Below, piece after piece: positions 7,962 through 17,229 of a DNA stretch of 64,000 bases. The DNA is from Chryseobacterium oranimense (GTDB lineage: Bacteria; Bacteroidota; Bacteroidia; Flavobacteriales; Weeksellaceae): NCBI RefSeq assembly GCF_900129755.1, contig NZ_FQWT01000003.1, positions 1 to 64,000 on the forward strand, written 5' to 3'. A program made the translations under genes and the position numbers. The notes below the pieces were generated by a model. The model was given only the letters and a program-made list of their open reading frames with translations, did not search any database and was not told the origin of the DNA. Position 1 is the first letter of the stretch. Every line of letters begins with the position of its first letter.

Positions 7962-10166
7962 TTGAAAAAACTAGTTTTACCGTTGAGCCTTATGGTTCCC
8001 ATGCTTATTTTCTCTCAAAACAGAAAAAGAGATACGGCAGATAAAGTAACCGATATTGAGGAAGTCGTTTTCCAGAAAAAAGTTGTCGGAAAAACGAACG
8101 ACATTACCAATGTCAAAATTTCAGCAAAGGACGCTAAAGGAGCTGCTACCATAAGCGGAGGAATTGAAGGTCTTCTTAAAACACTTCCTTCCGTAAACTC
8201 CAATACCGAGCTGTCTTCACAATATATGGTACGTGGCGGAAACTATGACGAAAACCTTATCTACATTAACGATATTGAGATCTACAGACCTTTCCTGATC
8301 AGAAATTCACAGCAGGAAGGGATGAGTATTATTAATCCTGATATGGTTTCGACGGTCAACTTCTCTGCCGGAGGATTTGAACCGAAATATGGCGATAAAA
8401 TGTCTTCTGCATTGAATATTTATTACCGCGAACCTGAAAAATTTGAACTTTCAGGAGAGGCCAGTTTAATCGGTGGAAGATTGACAGCAGGTTTAGCATC
8501 AAAAAATAAAAAGCTGACCGCTTTGTTTTCAGGTAGATACAGAAATACCAACCTTGTTCTGAATACCCTGAATGAGGATACAGATTTCAACCCGACTTAC
8601 TGGGATTTCCAGTCGTACATCAATTATCATCTCAGCGATAAATTCTCCATGTCATTCATCGGGTATTATTCCAAGAATGATTATGAAATGGTTCCGAAGG
8701 CTAAGAGTGTAACTTTCGGGAGCCTTCAGCAGCCGATTACGGTCAATATTGGCTATGGCGGAAAGGAACAGGATATGTACAAAAACATGATGGGAACTTT
8801 CTCCCTGAACTTTAAGCCTTCAGATCAGTGGAAATTTACATTGGATAGTTTTGCCTACCAGAACAGGGAAAAAGAATATTATTCTATCGCTTCAAGCTAT
8901 GAGATCCAGACTTTTGATCCCATAACAGGAGATCCGGTCCCTTCTTTTGATGGAGGAGGACAGATAGAGCATGCCAGAAACGACCTGTTTGTAAGAACTT
9001 ACGGAACGCAGTTCAGAGCAAAATTTTCTCCCAATATCAATACGGACATAGAAGTAGGAGTTAAATATGAAAAAGAAAACCTGAGTGATAATACCAACGA
9101 ATGGAAACTGGTAGACTCCTCAGGATACAGTATTCCGCGTCCTATTGACGATCCGAGAACCGGAGAATCAGGAGACCTGGAACTGTTCTATCAGATTGCC
9201 GGGAAAAATAAAATAGAACCTTCAAGACTTTCCGCATATGCCCAGTATTCCCAGAAATTCTACTGGGGAGCCAGTAAAGTATTTGTTAATGCAGGAGCCA
9301 GGGTTTCCAACTGGAGCTTTAATAAGGAAACGATTTTTTCGCCAAGATTCCAGTTTGCCATAAAGCCTGATTGGGATTCCGATATGCTCTTCAAGCTTTC
9401 GGGAGGAATCTATTACCAGGCGCCTTTCTATAAAGAAATCAAAGATCTTGACGGAAACTTTAATTCCAATATAAAATCTCAGCGGTCCATGCAGCTGATC
9501 CTTGGTCACGACTATGAATTCTATATGTACGACAGACCGTTTAAGCTGACTACGGAAGCCTATTACAAGAAAATGGATGATTTGATTCCTTACTATATGG
9601 ATAACGTAAGAATCCGCTATTCAGGGCAAAATAATGCTTCAGGATATGCGTATGGAATTGATACCAGATTATTCGGGGAATTTGTTCCGGGGGTAGATTC
9701 ATGGCTATCTGCAAGTTATGCCAGAGTCTATGAAAATATTGACGGGAGAGGAAATATTCCGAGACCTACCGACCAGAGATTCAGGTTTGCCATGTTCTAT
9801 CAGGATTATATGCCGAAATTCCCTTCTATGCGTGTCAACCTTACTTTGGTATATGCCATGGGACTTCCGAACGGAGCGCCTGTTTTTACTGATCCTTATC
9901 AGTATCAGAGAACTTTACCTGCTTATAAAAGAGTGGATTTAGGGCTTTCAAAAGTGTTTATTGATTCCAAAGACAAGAAAAAACGTTACGGTTTCTGGGG
10001 TAATTTTGAGGAGTTAACCCTGGGAGTTCAGGTTTTCAATGCATTTAATATTAATAATACAGTGGCTAATCAGTGGATCACCGATTATAATTCAAGTGTA
10101 ATGTACCCGGTTCCGGTACGTCTTACAGGACGTTTCTTCAATGTAAAACTTGAATTCAAACTTTAG
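7962..10166 (+). CDS. TonB-dependent outer-membrane receptor
   Basis: The 734-residue protein has a signal peptide (MKKLVLPLSLMVPMLIFSQ), a plug domain from about residue 45 ('ISGGIEGLLKTLPSVNS', 'YMVRGGNYDENLIYINDIE') and a C-terminal beta-barrel ending in 'FFNVKLEFKL'. It lacks the N-terminal carboxypeptidase-like repeat domain common in this phylum. The ligand is unknown. The start must be TTG at 7962: it is the only initiator that includes the signal peptide. A terminator separates it from the copper cluster, so the two need not be linked. Confidence 0.88.
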   Translation: MKKLVLPLSLMVPMLIFSQNRKRDTADKVTDIEEVVFQKKVVGKTNDITNVKISAKDAKGAATISGGIEGLLKTLPSVNSNTELSSQYMVRGGNYDENLIYINDIEIYRPFLIRNSQQEGMSIINPDMVSTVNFSAGGFEPKYGDKMSSALNIYYREPEKFELSGEASLIGGRLTAGLASKNKKLTALFSGRYRNTNLVLNTLNEDTDFNPTYWDFQSYINYHLSDKFSMSFIGYYSKNDYEMVPKAKSVTFGSLQQPITVNIGYGGKEQDMYKNMMGTFSLNFKPSDQWKFTLDSFAYQNREKEYYSIASSYEIQTFDPITGDPVPSFDGGGQIEHARNDLFVRTYGTQFRAKFSPNINTDIEVGVKYEKENLSDNTNEWKLVDSSGYSIPRPIDDPRTGESGDLELFYQIAGKNKIEPSRLSAYAQYSQKFYWGASKVFVNAGARVSNWSFNKETIFSPRFQFAIKPDWDSDMLFKLSGGIYYQAPFYKEIKDLDGNFNSNIKSQRSMQLILGHDYEFYMYDRPFKLTTEAYYKKMDDLIPYYMDNVRIRYSGQNNASGYAYGIDTRLFGEFVPGVDSWLSASYARVYENIDGRGNIPRPTDQRFRFAMFYQDYMPKFPSMRVNLTLVYAMGLPNGAPVFTDPYQYQRTLPAYKRVDLGLSKVFIDSKDKKKRYGFWGNFEELTLGVQVFNAFNINNTVANQWITDYNSSVMYPVPVRLTGRFFNVKLEFKL

Positions 10167-10197
10167 AATAGAAATTAGTTGATAACTCAAAAATAAA

Positions 10198-10227
10198 ATC
10201 TGCTCAATCTGCAAAATCAGTGAGAGA
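10198..10227 (+). repeat. 30-bp dispersed intergenic repeat, copy A
   Basis: Starts ATCTGCTCAATCT and ends GTGAGAGA. Read on the opposite strand, 28498-28527 matches it at 24 of 30 positions. Both copies lie between genes and precede no clear reading frame. Confidence 0.6.
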
Positions 10228-10235
10228 ATAGAAAA

Positions 10236-10267
10236 AAAAGCTTCTGAAATTTTCAGAAGCTTTTATT
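10236..10267 (+). terminator. Intrinsic terminator after the TonB receptor
   Basis: AAAAGCTTCTGA (10236-10247) pairs with TCAGAAGCTTTT (10253-10264), followed by ATTTTG. The A-rich left arm also permits leftward termination. Confidence 0.85.
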
Positions 10268-10325
10268 TTGCTGAATTTTATAACAAGTATACAGAATTTT
10301 ATAACACAGGTTTCAGGGATATTTT

Positions 10326-10333
10326 TAACTTTG
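10326..10333 (+). promoter_or_regulatory. -7 element (TAACTTTG) before the copper cluster
   Basis: Exact TAnnTTTG match ending 8 bases before the ATG of the HYC_CC_PP gene, so the transcript would have almost no leader. No TTG sits at the expected -33 spacing, which may mean an activator-dependent promoter. Confidence 0.45.
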
Positions 10334-10341
10334 TCCTATCA

Positions 10342-10722
10342 ATGAAAAAGATTCTTGCCATATTATTCTCTGTTTTCTACTTCGGATTCTCTTCCGGAGC
10401 AGCTTTCAGTGTACATTTCTGTATGGAGGAATTTGTTTCCGTAAGTCAGAAAACCACTGATATATGTGGGAAATGTGGTGTTAAAGAAAAAAAAGGATGC
10501 TGTAAAACCGAGATTAAAGTTGTAAAAGTAGATGATTCCCAGAAATCGGATTTGCTTAAGATCGACTTTTCAAACCAGATTGCCCCAACATTTATACAGC
10601 ACGAATTTTTCTTTATAGACAAGTCTTTTTCAGCTTCAAAATTTACCCAGATAAAAATCAACGGTCCGCCCGAATACAGGCCGGTTCCTATTTATATCAA
10701 TCATTGTAATTTTAGAATTTAA
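10342..10722 (+). CDS. HYC_CC_PP family small exported protein
   Basis: 126 residues with a signal peptide and the three features that name this Bacteroidota family: H-x-C in 'VHFCME' near residue 25, CC in 'GCCKTE' near 50, and PP in 'NGPPEYRPV' near 113. An extra C-x-x-C pair (CGKC) lies between them. The function is not established. The Cys/His content and position as first gene of a copper oxidase cluster suggest periplasmic copper binding. Confidence 0.85.
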   Translation: MKKILAILFSVFYFGFSSGAAFSVHFCMEEFVSVSQKTTDICGKCGVKEKKGCCKTEIKVVKVDDSQKSDLLKIDFSNQIAPTFIQHEFFFIDKSFSASKFTQIKINGPPEYRPVPIYINHCNFRI

Positions 10723-10837
10723 AAACCGTCCGTTGTCTGGTGTAATCAGATGATTGCGCTTTTGCTGGCAACAGGTTTCCACGCATTATGCGTTTCTATT
10801 ATTCTTTATTAAAAAATTAATTCTAAAATTTAAAACA

Positions 10838-11311
10838 ATGAAAAAGTATATCATTACAGCAGCATTCTCTTTATTCTCTATTATTTCACTTTCTGCACAG
10901 TCTAAAAAAGATGCGCAGGTTTCAAAACTGTACCAGAATTATATTGCCATTAAAGCTGCTTTGGCTTCCGATGATGCAGATACAACTTCAAAAGCGGCAG
11001 CAGAATTCATTAAAACAGCCTCAACTATTGATTACAAATCCGTTTCGGAAGGAAATCTGAATATTTTAAGAAAAGATGCCACAGTAATTTCTGATGCAAG
11101 AGACATTACAGCGCAAAGAGAAACATTTTCCAACCTTTCCGAGAACATGATTGCTCTGACAAAAGAGTTTAAACTTTCGGAAAAGCCGGTTTATGTACAG
11201 TATTGCCCAATGGCAGATTCAAGCTGGTTAAGCGACGAAAAACAAATCCTGAATCCATACTACGGAAAATCTATGCTTTCTTGCGGAAGTGTAAAGTCTG
11301 AAATAAAATAA
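10838..11311 (+). CDS. DUF3347 protein, putative periplasmic copper-binding
   Basis: 157 residues beginning MKKYIITAAFSLFSIISLSAQ, a clear signal peptide; the frame stays open upstream to 10754 but that region is spacer. The C-terminal motif 'YVQYCPMADSSWLSDEK' and 'GKSMLSCGSV' is typical of DUF3347, a domain found with CusB/CzcB-type efflux proteins and multicopper oxidases in Bacteroidota. The two Cys and the Met nearby are candidate Cu(I) ligands. It stands between HYC_CC_PP and the multicopper oxidase on the same strand. Confidence 0.85.
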   Translation: MKKYIITAAFSLFSIISLSAQSKKDAQVSKLYQNYIAIKAALASDDADTTSKAAAEFIKTASTIDYKSVSEGNLNILRKDATVISDARDITAQRETFSNLSENMIALTKEFKLSEKPVYVQYCPMADSSWLSDEKQILNPYYGKSMLSCGSVKSEIK

Positions 11312-11399
11312 TTATTGTATTTCATTTTAAAACAATGGATTGTATAGCTTAATCTATAATTTTATTTAAGCTGTACATCTTTTAAAAGTTCAGAGTATT

Positions 11400-14186
11400 A
11401 TGAAAAAAATAATCATGTTTCTGATGCTTTTGTTTACTGTTTTTTCTTTCGCCCAAGCAACGAAAACTTATTATACCTGTCCAATGCATCCTGAGGTAGT
11501 TTCTTCAAAACCCGGAGACTGTCCCAAATGCAAAATGACTCTGGTAAAGAAAACTGTTGTGGTAAAACCGAAAGTCACGGCACAGCCACAGCCGAAAGCT
11601 GAACCTAAAACAGTACAGAAAGCAACAGAGGTTAAGCCTAAAATAAAGAAAACAAAAATTCAGACTAAAGTTAATCCAAGTCCCAAAGCAACAGAAGTTA
11701 AAAGAGATAAAGCTGAAATAAAATCTCCGAAAACAACTTTGCCTCAGGCACAGCCTGTTTACACTTGTCCCATGCATCCGGAAGTCACCTCTGGAAAACC
11801 CGGGAAATGCCCGAAATGTGGAATGGAACTGATAGAAAAGGAAAGCAAACAGTCCGTCCTGGCAGAAAAGCCGGAAACAGGTCATACTGCATTCAAAAGA
11901 AATTCTGAAAACGGGAAAGTTACTTTTGGAGGCAAAACTGTAAGGTATGATCTGTATGTAAAAGATACCATCGTTAATTTTACAGGAAAAAACCGCAGAG
12001 CCATTGCCATTAACGGGAAATTGCAGGCACCGACTTTATATTTTACGGAAGGGGATACTGCTGAGATTTATCTTCACAATATGCTTAAGGAGAATACAGG
12101 GCTTCACTGGCATGGTGTGATTCTTCCCAATGAACATGATGGCGTTCCTTACCTTACCACAAAACCTGTAACACCCGGAGAAACACATTTATATAAGTTC
12201 AGGGTATCCCAGAATGGGACTTATTGGTACCATTCCCACGAGGCTCTGCAGGAACAGATTGGGATGAATGGTATTTTGGTGTTCAACAAAAGAGAAGGTG
12301 AGCCCAAACCCGTTTATACGAAAGAAATCCCTGTATTACTGGGTGATTGGAGCGATGAAGACCCTATGCAGATCGCAAGAAGGCTTCATATGGCCAATAC
12401 AGACTGGTATGCCATCAAAAAAAATGCAGTACAAAGTTACTGGGAGGCGATCAAATCCGGAAATTTCGGGACAAAAGCCCTGAATGAATGGAAAAGAATG
12501 GAAGCCATGGATGTAAGTGATGTTTACTATGACAAATTCCTGATCAACGGACTTCCAAGCTCTGATTATTCCAATCTGAAAGCGGGAGATAAGGTAAGGC
12601 TAAGAGTGGCCAACGGCGGTTCATCCACGTATTTTTGGCTGAATTACGGAGGCGGAAAAATAAAAGTGGTTGGAAATGACGGAAATGATGTAGTTCCGGT
12701 AGAAGTTGACCGTCTTATCATCGGAGTTTCCGAAACTTATGATATCGAGGTAACAATTCCCGAAAATAAAAGCTTTGAATTCCGTTCCACATCAGAAGAC
12801 AGGGTAGGACATGCCTCATTATGGCTGGGTTCCGGTGAAAAAGTAGAAGCGCCAACCTTGCCTCGGCTTATGCTGTTTGAGGGAATGAAAATGATGAACG
12901 GAATGATGGAAATGAGCGGGAATATGAAGCCTATGAACATGACAATGGGGAACCAGATGATGGATATGAATGAAGTAATGTACCCCGAACTTCCTGAAAG
13001 CCAGAGAAAAATGACCATGAAGCATATGAATGAGATGATGGGAGTTAAAACCAAGGAAGAAGATCATTCAAAAATGACTTCGGGAGCTTCAACAACAGGG
13101 CATGAAAATCATGCAGGAATGGGTATGAAGGAAGAAAAGCCGATCAAAAGGCTATCGTACAATCTTTTAAAATCTCCTGAAAAGACCATTCTGCCCGGAG
13201 AAAATGTAAGAGAACTCAAATTTACCCTTGAAGGAAACATGAACCATTATCTGTGGACACTGGACAATAAAACAGTAACTGAAACAGATAAAATTCTTGT
13301 AAAGAAAGGGGAGATCCTGAGAATTACCATGTACAATAACTCAATGATGCGCCATCCGATGCACCTTCACGGTCATGATTTCAGGCTGATCAATTCAAAA
13401 GGAGAATACTCCCCGCTGAAAAATGTAGTGGATATCATGCCGATGGAAACCAACACAATTGAATTTGCTGCCAACCAGGACGGTGACTGGTTTTTTCACT
13501 GTCATATTTTATACCATATGATGGCCGGAATGGGAAGAATATTCAGCTATGAAAATTCAAAACCCAACCCGCAGCTGCCGGACAGGAAACTGGCCTGGAA
13601 AAACTTCCTGAAAGACAATCGAATGATCAGCTCAATGGCTATGCTGGATGTTGCCAGCAATAAGCTGCATGCTGAAACGATGACGATGTTCGGACCGAGA
13701 TGGGCCAACCTGAACGAGTTTCATTCCAACTGGGATTTTGATCATTTTGAAGGAAATGTAAAAGTGGGAAGATTTCTGGGCAAATTCCAATGGGCGCTTC
13801 CATATGCCGGTTTCAGGATTCAGAAAAATCATGAGATCATGGAGCGCCAGATGACAGAAGATATGGGAATGAAATTCCGTGGTAAAAAGACCTGGTTCGG
13901 ACAGCAGAAAGCTTCAAAAGATCAATATGCTTTCATGGTTGGGGTACAGTATCTTTTGCCGATGCTGATAACGGCTGATGCCAGTGTGGATCAGAATGGA
14001 AAAGTGCTCCTTGAGTTAAGCAGGGAAGATATTCCGATTTCCAGAAGAATAAGAGGAAATTTTAGCCTCAATTCTGACGGGGAATTTTCAACCGGTTTAA
14101 GGTATATTTTACAAAAATGGTTATCCGTTTCAGGAAATTATGATAATGAAATGGGCTGGGGAGCCGGACTTACTTTTACCTATTAA
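11400..14186 (+). CDS. Multicopper oxidase with two N-terminal metal-binding modules and a C-terminal CopB-like barrel
   Basis: 928 residues. After a signal peptide come two copies of a heavy-metal-binding module, YTCPMHPEV...CPKCxM, at about 23-45 and 120-142, joined by a Lys/Pro-rich linker. The CopA-type laccase core follows, with copper ligands 'HWHG' (~236), 'YHSH' (~278), 'HPMHLHGH' (~650) and 'HCHILYHMMAGM' (~700), and a Met-rich stretch at ~495-555. The final ~180 residues look like an outer-membrane barrel resembling CopB and end in the aromatic strand 'GAGLTFTY'. The likely role is oxidation of Cu(I) outside the cytoplasm for copper tolerance. It is last in its cluster and followed by a terminator. 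Confidence 0.92.
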   Translation: MKKIIMFLMLLFTVFSFAQATKTYYTCPMHPEVVSSKPGDCPKCKMTLVKKTVVVKPKVTAQPQPKAEPKTVQKATEVKPKIKKTKIQTKVNPSPKATEVKRDKAEIKSPKTTLPQAQPVYTCPMHPEVTSGKPGKCPKCGMELIEKESKQSVLAEKPETGHTAFKRNSENGKVTFGGKTVRYDLYVKDTIVNFTGKNRRAIAINGKLQAPTLYFTEGDTAEIYLHNMLKENTGLHWHGVILPNEHDGVPYLTTKPVTPGETHLYKFRVSQNGTYWYHSHEALQEQIGMNGILVFNKREGEPKPVYTKEIPVLLGDWSDEDPMQIARRLHMANTDWYAIKKNAVQSYWEAIKSGNFGTKALNEWKRMEAMDVSDVYYDKFLINGLPSSDYSNLKAGDKVRLRVANGGSSTYFWLNYGGGKIKVVGNDGNDVVPVEVDRLIIGVSETYDIEVTIPENKSFEFRSTSEDRVGHASLWLGSGEKVEAPTLPRLMLFEGMKMMNGMMEMSGNMKPMNMTMGNQMMDMNEVMYPELPESQRKMTMKHMNEMMGVKTKEEDHSKMTSGASTTGHENHAGMGMKEEKPIKRLSYNLLKSPEKTILPGENVRELKFTLEGNMNHYLWTLDNKTVTETDKILVKKGEILRITMYNNSMMRHPMHLHGHDFRLINSKGEYSPLKNVVDIMPMETNTIEFAANQDGDWFFHCHILYHMMAGMGRIFSYENSKPNPQLPDRKLAWKNFLKDNRMISSMAMLDVASNKLHAETMTMFGPRWANLNEFHSNWDFDHFEGNVKVGRFLGKFQWALPYAGFRIQKNHEIMERQMTEDMGMKFRGKKTWFGQQKASKDQYAFMVGVQYLLPMLITADASVDQNGKVLLELSREDIPISRRIRGNFSLNSDGEFSTGLRYILQKWLSVSGNYDNEMGWGAGLTFTY

Positions 14187-14190
14187 TAAG

Positions 14191-14222
14191 AAGGTTGCCA
14201 TTTTTTTGGCAACCTTTTATTT
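14191..14222 (+). terminator. Terminator after the multicopper oxidase
   Basis: AAGGTTGCCA (14191-14200) pairs with TGGCAACCTT (14207-14216), followed by TTATTTT. The next gene converges on it. Confidence 0.9.
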
Positions 14223-14245
14223 TATCCAGAATTCTATAAGCAGTA

Positions 14246-15007
14246 CTATTTTAGAAAATATTTATAAAACTTCAACACTTTTTTTATTTTACGCTTAGTC
14301 TTTTGCCTGTTTGTAGCTTTAATAATTTGTTTCAGACATTGTTCCTGGGATATTCCCGATAACAGTGAGTACTCCTTACATATAATTTGCAGGATTTCCG
14401 GATCATTGGTTAATCGCGAAAAATTTTTGAACCTGTCAGGAATTTCGAATCTGTCGTGAAAATTCATTCTGTTTAAGTCTACCAGAAAAAAGCGGTATTC
14501 ATTGTCGACTTTCTTTATTAAAAAATTACCGGGAGAGTTATCAATGAATTCAATTCCCTGTTCATGTAACTGATAGATTAATAAAGTATATCCTTTAACA
14601 ATTTCCTGCCAGTCTTCAAAGGAACTTCTGTTGAGAAATACATCCTCCAATGTAAACCCGTCTTCCAGCTGCTCGCTTATATAGTAACTGTTTGTTAACC
14701 CAATGCAGTCGTGAAATTCCACATAAGCGATAGGCTTCGGAGTATAGAAATTTTTAGAGATCAATAAATTAGCATACTCGAAAGAGCGTTTTGCTTTGGA
14801 TTTCCGGTAAAATTTGTAAACATGTCTGTTAATTATATTATGCTGTTTAAATGATTTAAAATTAAGTGTCATATTGTTGATAATGATCCACTTTACAATA
14901 TTTCTGGTTCCGGGCCCTATTAAGTTCCCTTCATTTTGAAAATTCTTTATAATACGGAGCACATCAGCTGCGTAATGGGCGTAATCTGTTGCAACGATAA
15001 GGTTCAT
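14246..15007 (-). CDS. LPS-core heptose kinase-like protein (WaaP/InaA family)
   Basis: 253 residues with a small protein-kinase fold: catalytic loop 'GIEFIDNSPGNFLI' (Asp and Asn as in HxxxxxDxxxxN) and metal-binding Asp in 'FFLVDLNRM'. These match the WaaP/InaA/RIO-like kinases that phosphorylate sugars of the LPS core. The C-terminal tail is strongly basic, as in membrane-surface enzymes. It lies 72 bases after a GT9 glycosyltransferase on the same strand, supporting a role in core or glycan assembly. The exact acceptor is unknown. Confidence 0.82.
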   Translation of the reverse strand: MNLIVATDYAHYAADVLRIIKNFQNEGNLIGPGTRNIVKWIIINNMTLNFKSFKQHNIINRHVYKFYRKSKAKRSFEYANLLISKNFYTPKPIAYVEFHDCIGLTNSYYISEQLEDGFTLEDVFLNRSSFEDWQEIVKGYTLLIYQLHEQGIEFIDNSPGNFLIKKVDNEYRFFLVDLNRMNFHDRFEIPDRFKNFSRLTNDPEILQIICKEYSLLSGISQEQCLKQIIKATNRQKTKRKIKKVLKFYKYFLK

Positions 15008-15079
15008 AGTAACATTTGGGCAGTATTAATATATTCAAATTTCATTAAGTTCATGCGGCTTTATATTGGCCTGTAGTCA

Positions 15080-16120
15080 TCATTGAAGTGCTTTTTTTAT
15101 CAGATCTGATATTTCATTTTTATTGAGCTGGTTGGTATTTACGCTAAAGCTTTTATCATTGTAAGGCTTGTACATATTTTCATTGGTGACGGAAAATAAA
15201 CCTAGCGTTGGCGTTCCTGATGCGCTTGCTAAATGCATCACTCCGTTATCAGCAGCGATAAAAATGCAGGTATTGGCAATAAATCCGCCCATTTCCCGGA
15301 TATCGGTGCTGTAGAAAGTAGGTATTTTAAAATTTAATTTGGAAATATTTTCTACGGGCAGAAGCTCTACAAAGTTATAGTCAGGAAATTCAGATTGCAG
15401 ATGATCATAAAAAGAGCCCCACCAGTTTTCGGAATAACATTTATCACCTGTAGCATTGGTAAACAGACAGATTGTTTTGTTGTTGTTATTGAAGATTTGA
15501 AATAGCTTTTTTTTACCATCCTCTATTTCATCCTGATCTAATTTTATATTTAAATAGGGTATTTTGCTTGTGTTTTCTTCAAATCCCAATTGCGTCAGGA
15601 ATTTCCTCAGATTATATATCACATTTTTCGCTGAGTGCTCATAATCAGGATGTTTTAGATGAAGTTCCTCATCCCATTCGCTGTAAAATTTATATTTGGC
15701 ATTGGCCAGCTTGGTGGATAGCTTTCCTGATGACGAGCCGTTTGTAGAATTAATCACCAGATCGTATTTTTTCCAACGCAGAGTAAACCAGCCACCTATA
15801 TATTTAAACAAATTCTTAAATGGTTTTTTGGGAAGCTGGATAATCTGATCAACATTCCCATAGTTTTTGAAAACAGTGGGAGAGATACCTCCTTTTACAA
15901 ACAGATCAATCCTGGCATTCGGAAACGAATTGGTAACCTCCTGAACAATGGGTGTAAGCAATAAAAGGTTTCCTAGTCTGTGATTTGGACGGGAAATTAA
16001 TATTCTTTTTATCGTTGTGTTTTGGGCATGTACGGTAGAAGAGCTTGATTTGCCTATATTTTTTGTAATGCTGTGCATGAATTTTCTTCTGACGGCATTA
16101 AGTTTTTTCGGTACTTTCAT
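15080..16120 (-). CDS. Glycosyltransferase family 9 (heptosyltransferase-like)
   Basis: 346 residues. The N-terminal Rossmann half has 'ILISRPNHRLGNLLLLTPIV', matching the R-x-x-x-x-G-D/N-x-L-L-x-T-P motif; the C-terminal half has 'ADNGVMHLASASGTPTLGLF', the GT9 nucleotide-sugar motif. GT9 enzymes add heptose or related sugars to the LPS core on the cytoplasmic face. It is paired with the WaaP-like kinase downstream. The first ~35 residues are basic and not part of the conserved fold, so the true start could be slightly later. Confidence 0.88.
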   Translation of the reverse strand: MKVPKKLNAVRRKFMHSITKNIGKSSSSTVHAQNTTIKRILISRPNHRLGNLLLLTPIVQEVTNSFPNARIDLFVKGGISPTVFKNYGNVDQIIQLPKKPFKNLFKYIGGWFTLRWKKYDLVINSTNGSSSGKLSTKLANAKYKFYSEWDEELHLKHPDYEHSAKNVIYNLRKFLTQLGFEENTSKIPYLNIKLDQDEIEDGKKKLFQIFNNNNKTICLFTNATGDKCYSENWWGSFYDHLQSEFPDYNFVELLPVENISKLNFKIPTFYSTDIREMGGFIANTCIFIAADNGVMHLASASGTPTLGLFSVTNENMYKPYNDKSFSVNTNQLNKNEISDLIKKALQ

Positions 16121-16550
16121 ATAAGACCAGGATATTTTATTTTGTTTTTGTCAGGATTAACGATTTTAAATAAAAAATATCAAATAGATTTTAATATATC
16201 TTTATTATTGATTTTTTATTAAATCTATTTAAAATATAAATCTATATTAACTGATGTTCATGTTAAAGTGATTTATTATATCTAATTTATAGACTAAACG
16301 TAAAAAATCCATATTTCAGTGATTGATAACGACTATATTTGAATTTTAAATTGTCAATGAGTTTTATTTTAATAGTATTCAATTGTTTGTGATATTTATT
16401 TTCAGCTATATTATTTAATTTTACTATTTATAAGAATTTGATTAAAATTTTATCAAAATAATTGCATAAAATCCAGTGCTACTGAAACGGATGCTGTAAA
16501 AAAAGTTTTACAGGGTTTCATAGTTCTATCCTAAGTATATAAAATCAATT
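16121..16550. other. 430-base AT-rich divergent intergenic region
   Basis: No reading frame of note. The sequence is extremely AT-rich, with runs such as TTTATTAAATCTATTTAAAA. A TATATTTG at 16334-16341 fits the -7 consensus but lacks a -33 partner and would give a ~200-base leader. The region must hold the promoters for the genes on both sides. Confidence 0.5.
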
Positions 16551-17117
16551 ATGGAAGAAAATCAAAACTTTGGTACGGAAGGGCTCAATTCTATGGAGCT
16601 AATGGATCAACTCAAGATCAAAACGGAATCTTTGTACAAAGAATTTCAAAGTCTGAGCTCCGGAGTATCCATTATGGATGAAAAGCTAAAACGAACAGAA
16701 TATTTCGTAGAGCAAAATCTGAAAGAGCTTAAGGAAAAAGTTGGAAATGTAAAGGTTGGAATTTCTCCGGAAGATCTTCGGCAGCTTGAAACGTACAAAG
16801 ATTATTTCAACCATTACAAGCCTCTTTTATATGTTTCCCTATTTGTTATTTTATCCGGGTGGGGACTTGGAATTTTCAGTGCTCTTTCAGGAGTGAAATG
16901 GTATAAGGAGAGTGTCCGGACGAAACAGGAAATAAGAACTGATGTGCTGCAGGAAATAAAGACACAGGGAAATATGATCATAGATACTCAAACATTCCTT
17001 AACTATAGGGAGCAGAGCGAGGCATTAAAGGCCTGGCAGAAATCAAATCCTAAGGAAAGTGAATCATTCACCAACTATTTCAAACAATATCAGAAATTGA
17101 ATAAAGAAAAAAAATAA
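16551..17117 (+). CDS. Unknown protein with coiled coil and one membrane helix
   Basis: 188 residues, not recognised. Residues 15-75 are charged and heptad-like (coiled coil), followed by a single hydrophobic helix at about 93-113 ('LLYVSLFVILSGWGLGIFSA') and a charged, glutamine-rich C-terminal half. There is no signal peptide, so the N-terminus is probably cytoplasmic. It stands alone between a long AT-rich region and a strong terminator. Confidence 0.6.
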   Translation: MEENQNFGTEGLNSMELMDQLKIKTESLYKEFQSLSSGVSIMDEKLKRTEYFVEQNLKELKEKVGNVKVGISPEDLRQLETYKDYFNHYKPLLYVSLFVILSGWGLGIFSALSGVKWYKESVRTKQEIRTDVLQEIKTQGNMIIDTQTFLNYREQSEALKAWQKSNPKESESFTNYFKQYQKLNKEKK

Positions 17118-17139
17118 TATTTTTGAGAAAATTGCCAAC

Positions 17140-17173
17140 AAAAAAGCTGTCCAAAAAATGGACAGCTTTTTTA
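17140..17173 (+). terminator. Strong intrinsic terminator
   Basis: AAAAAAGCTGTCCA (17140-17153) pairs with TGGACAGCTTTTTT (17159-17172). It works in both directions and separates two convergent genes. Confidence 0.92.
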
Positions 17174-17229
17174 TGAAACTACTGAACCTGTTACTTCTTT
17201 CGTATCTAGCAATTTGGTGGTGAAATCCA

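Noticed and set aside
11505..11885. 126-residue minus-strand Phe/Cys-rich frame
   Set aside because: Antisense shadow of the Lys/Pro-rich linker and metal-binding modules of the copper oxidase.
16334..16341. TATATTTG in the long spacer before 16551
   Set aside because: No -33 element and a ~200-base leader would result; in such AT-rich DNA it is expected by chance.
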